A DNA stretch of 7,012 bases from JAADHU01 sp964446495. Lineage in GTDB: Bacteria > Pseudomonadota > Gammaproteobacteria > Steroidobacterales > Woeseiaceae. Every line of letters begins with the position of its first letter. The first letter of the stretch is position 1. The position numbers and the translations under genes are program-made. Below, one piece after another: positions 6,081 to 7,012 of this stretch. Under the pieces are notes generated by a model, which worked only from the letters and a program-made list of their open reading frames with translations, was not told the origin of the DNA and did no database searches. The DNA lies in assembly GCA_964446495.1 (NCBI GenBank), contig CAYUOY010000189.1, positions 1 through 7,012 on the forward strand, given 5' to 3'.

Positions 6081-7012
6081 CTAGCCAACCACCTCTGCAT
6101 AAAGCCGGTAAACATTCTGTCCCATCAGCTTCTCAAGATGTGCTTCGGACATGCCGCGTGATTTCAAACCATCCCAGATCGTTTCCATGCGACGGGGGCC
6201 GTTCAATTCATGAAAATACAGTGGCCAGTGCGTCGGGTCGAAATTTTCGCCTTCTTCACGTTTGAGTTCAGCAAGATATTCATCGGTCATTTCCAGTCGT
6301 CTGTGATCACGATCGCTGCCGATGCAAACATGATCAATGCCGGCAACATTGATGGCATGTTCGATATGTTCGTAGTAGACCGGTAACGCATTTTCTACCT
6401 GATGAGTCATGAAGCCACGCATCTGGGTTACACCGAAGAGGCCACCTTTGTCGGCAAGCGCACGAAGGTTTTCGTCGGTCGTGTTTCGAGGATGATCAAA
6501 CAAAGCCTTGATACAACTGTGTGACACCATGACCGGTGCTTCCGATGCGGCGATGGTTTCGGCCATTGTTTGCATGCCGGAGTGTGAAAGGTCGATTAAC
6601 ATGCCCACGGAATTCATTTTTTCCACCAGTTCATGACCGAAAACGGTCAATCCGGACCCGCTGGTTTCGTAACAACCGGAACCGGCCCAGTTTTGATAGT
6701 TGTAGGTGATCTGGCTCGAGCGTACGCCGAGTCCATAAAACACATCGACGTTGTCCGTGCCACGTCCAAACTGGGTCGAATTCTGAAACAGGTAGAAGAT
6801 GGAAATCTTGCCCTCTTCACGTGCTTTGTCGATGCCAGCGACATTTGTTACCTTGGTGTAGAACTCCGGCTTGTCTGCAATCAGGCGATCGTATTCGAGA
6901 ATACCGTCGATTCCGAGATTGTAGGCTCGTGATTCGTAGGCCTTCGGGTCGCAGAGTGTGACGGTGATGGAATTGAGTCCGGAATCGATCATCTCGCGTA
7001 CCAGCGAATCGG
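6081..7012 (-). CDS. Peptidase M19 (membrane dipeptidase family), 5'-truncated
   Basis: The gene runs leftward from beyond the right edge to the TAG at 6083-6081. The frame is open to the edge (DSLVRE precedes the methionine at 6992), so that methionine is internal. The N-terminal HxD zinc-binding motif and any signal peptide lie outside the window. M19 enzymes are TIM-barrel metallopeptidases of the amidohydrolase superfamily that cleave dipeptides and some related amides. Numbered from 6992, His137 (DLSH), His158 (VSHS), Arg169 (HPRN) and Asp227 (GSDRD) keep the same mutual spacing as His198, His219, Arg230 and Asp288 of human renal dipeptidase as I recall them. The position matching bridging Glu125 is Gln70 (LFQN), and the spacing to the following LG(V/M)R segment is also preserved. 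As I recall, many bacterial relatives also carry this FQN variant, so activity is possible, but with altered metal binding or substrate. The C-terminus ends normally in an NVYRLYAEVVG helix. The stop lies 38 bases from the convergent oxidoreductase stop, with no clear terminator between them. Confidence 0.9.
   Translation of the reverse strand, partial: DSLVREMIDSGLNSITVTLCDPKAYESRAYNLGIDGILEYDRLIADKPEFYTKVTNVAGIDKAREEGKISIFYLFQNSTQFGRGTDNVDVFYGLGVRSSQITYNYQNWAGSGCYETSGSGLTVFGHELVEKMNSVGMLIDLSHSGMQTMAETIAASEAPVMVSHSCIKALFDHPRNTTDENLRALADKGGLFGVTQMRGFMTHQVENALPVYYEHIEHAINVAGIDHVCIGSDRDHRRLEMTDEYLAELKREEGENFDPTHWPLYFHELNGPRRMETIWDGLKSRGMSEAHLEKLMGQNVYRLYAEVVG

Noticed and set aside
6990..6992. 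ATG (minus strand) as the true start of the M19 gene
   Set aside because: The frame continues to the window edge, and a start here would lack the N-terminal HxD zinc motif required by the family.

Overview
The window holds four protein-coding genes packed almost end to end. Three run on the plus strand and one runs convergently on the minus strand, and the first and last are cut by the window edges. No RNA gene, mobile element, CRISPR array or long non-coding stretch is visible; the largest gap between genes is about 45 bases. Bacterial gene organisation, base composition judged by eye at a little over half G+C, and the mix of families (secreted Asp-box propeller, FadD-like ligase, RetSat-like flavoprotein, M19 dipeptidase) fit a Pseudomonadota chromosome, perhaps a marine or soil gammaproteobacterium. 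That placement is an inference without any phylogenetic marker.

Positions 1-2869 (+) encode the C-terminal part of a large, probably exported, Asp-box (BNR/sortilin-like) beta-propeller protein. Its stop codon overlaps the Shine-Dalgarno of the next gene, 2881-4386 (+), a FadD-like AMP-binding acyl-CoA synthetase with all its signature motifs. After 45 bases comes 4432-6042 (+), an FAD-dependent oxidoreductase of the retinol saturase/carotenoid isomerase type. The start of this gene touches the stop of a 7-codon mini-ORF (TGATG). Positions 6081-7012 (-) encode the C-terminal part of a peptidase M19 (membrane dipeptidase) protein in which the residue aligned with the metal-bridging glutamate is a glutamine.

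The plus-strand genes look like one transcript. The ligase and the saturase-like flavoprotein could act in one pathway: activation of a carboxylic acid as its CoA thioester, and reduction or isomerisation of a polyene or isoprenoid-like double bond. The propeller has no obvious catalytic role in this and the dipeptidase is on the other strand, so a four-gene system is not demonstrated.

The least expected signals are two perfect inverted repeats inside coding sequence (3092-3112 in the ligase and 5613-5634 in the oxidoreductase), the mini-ORF/start overlap before the oxidoreductase, and the Glu-to-Gln change in the M19 protein. I see no clear evidence of a wholly new system in this window.
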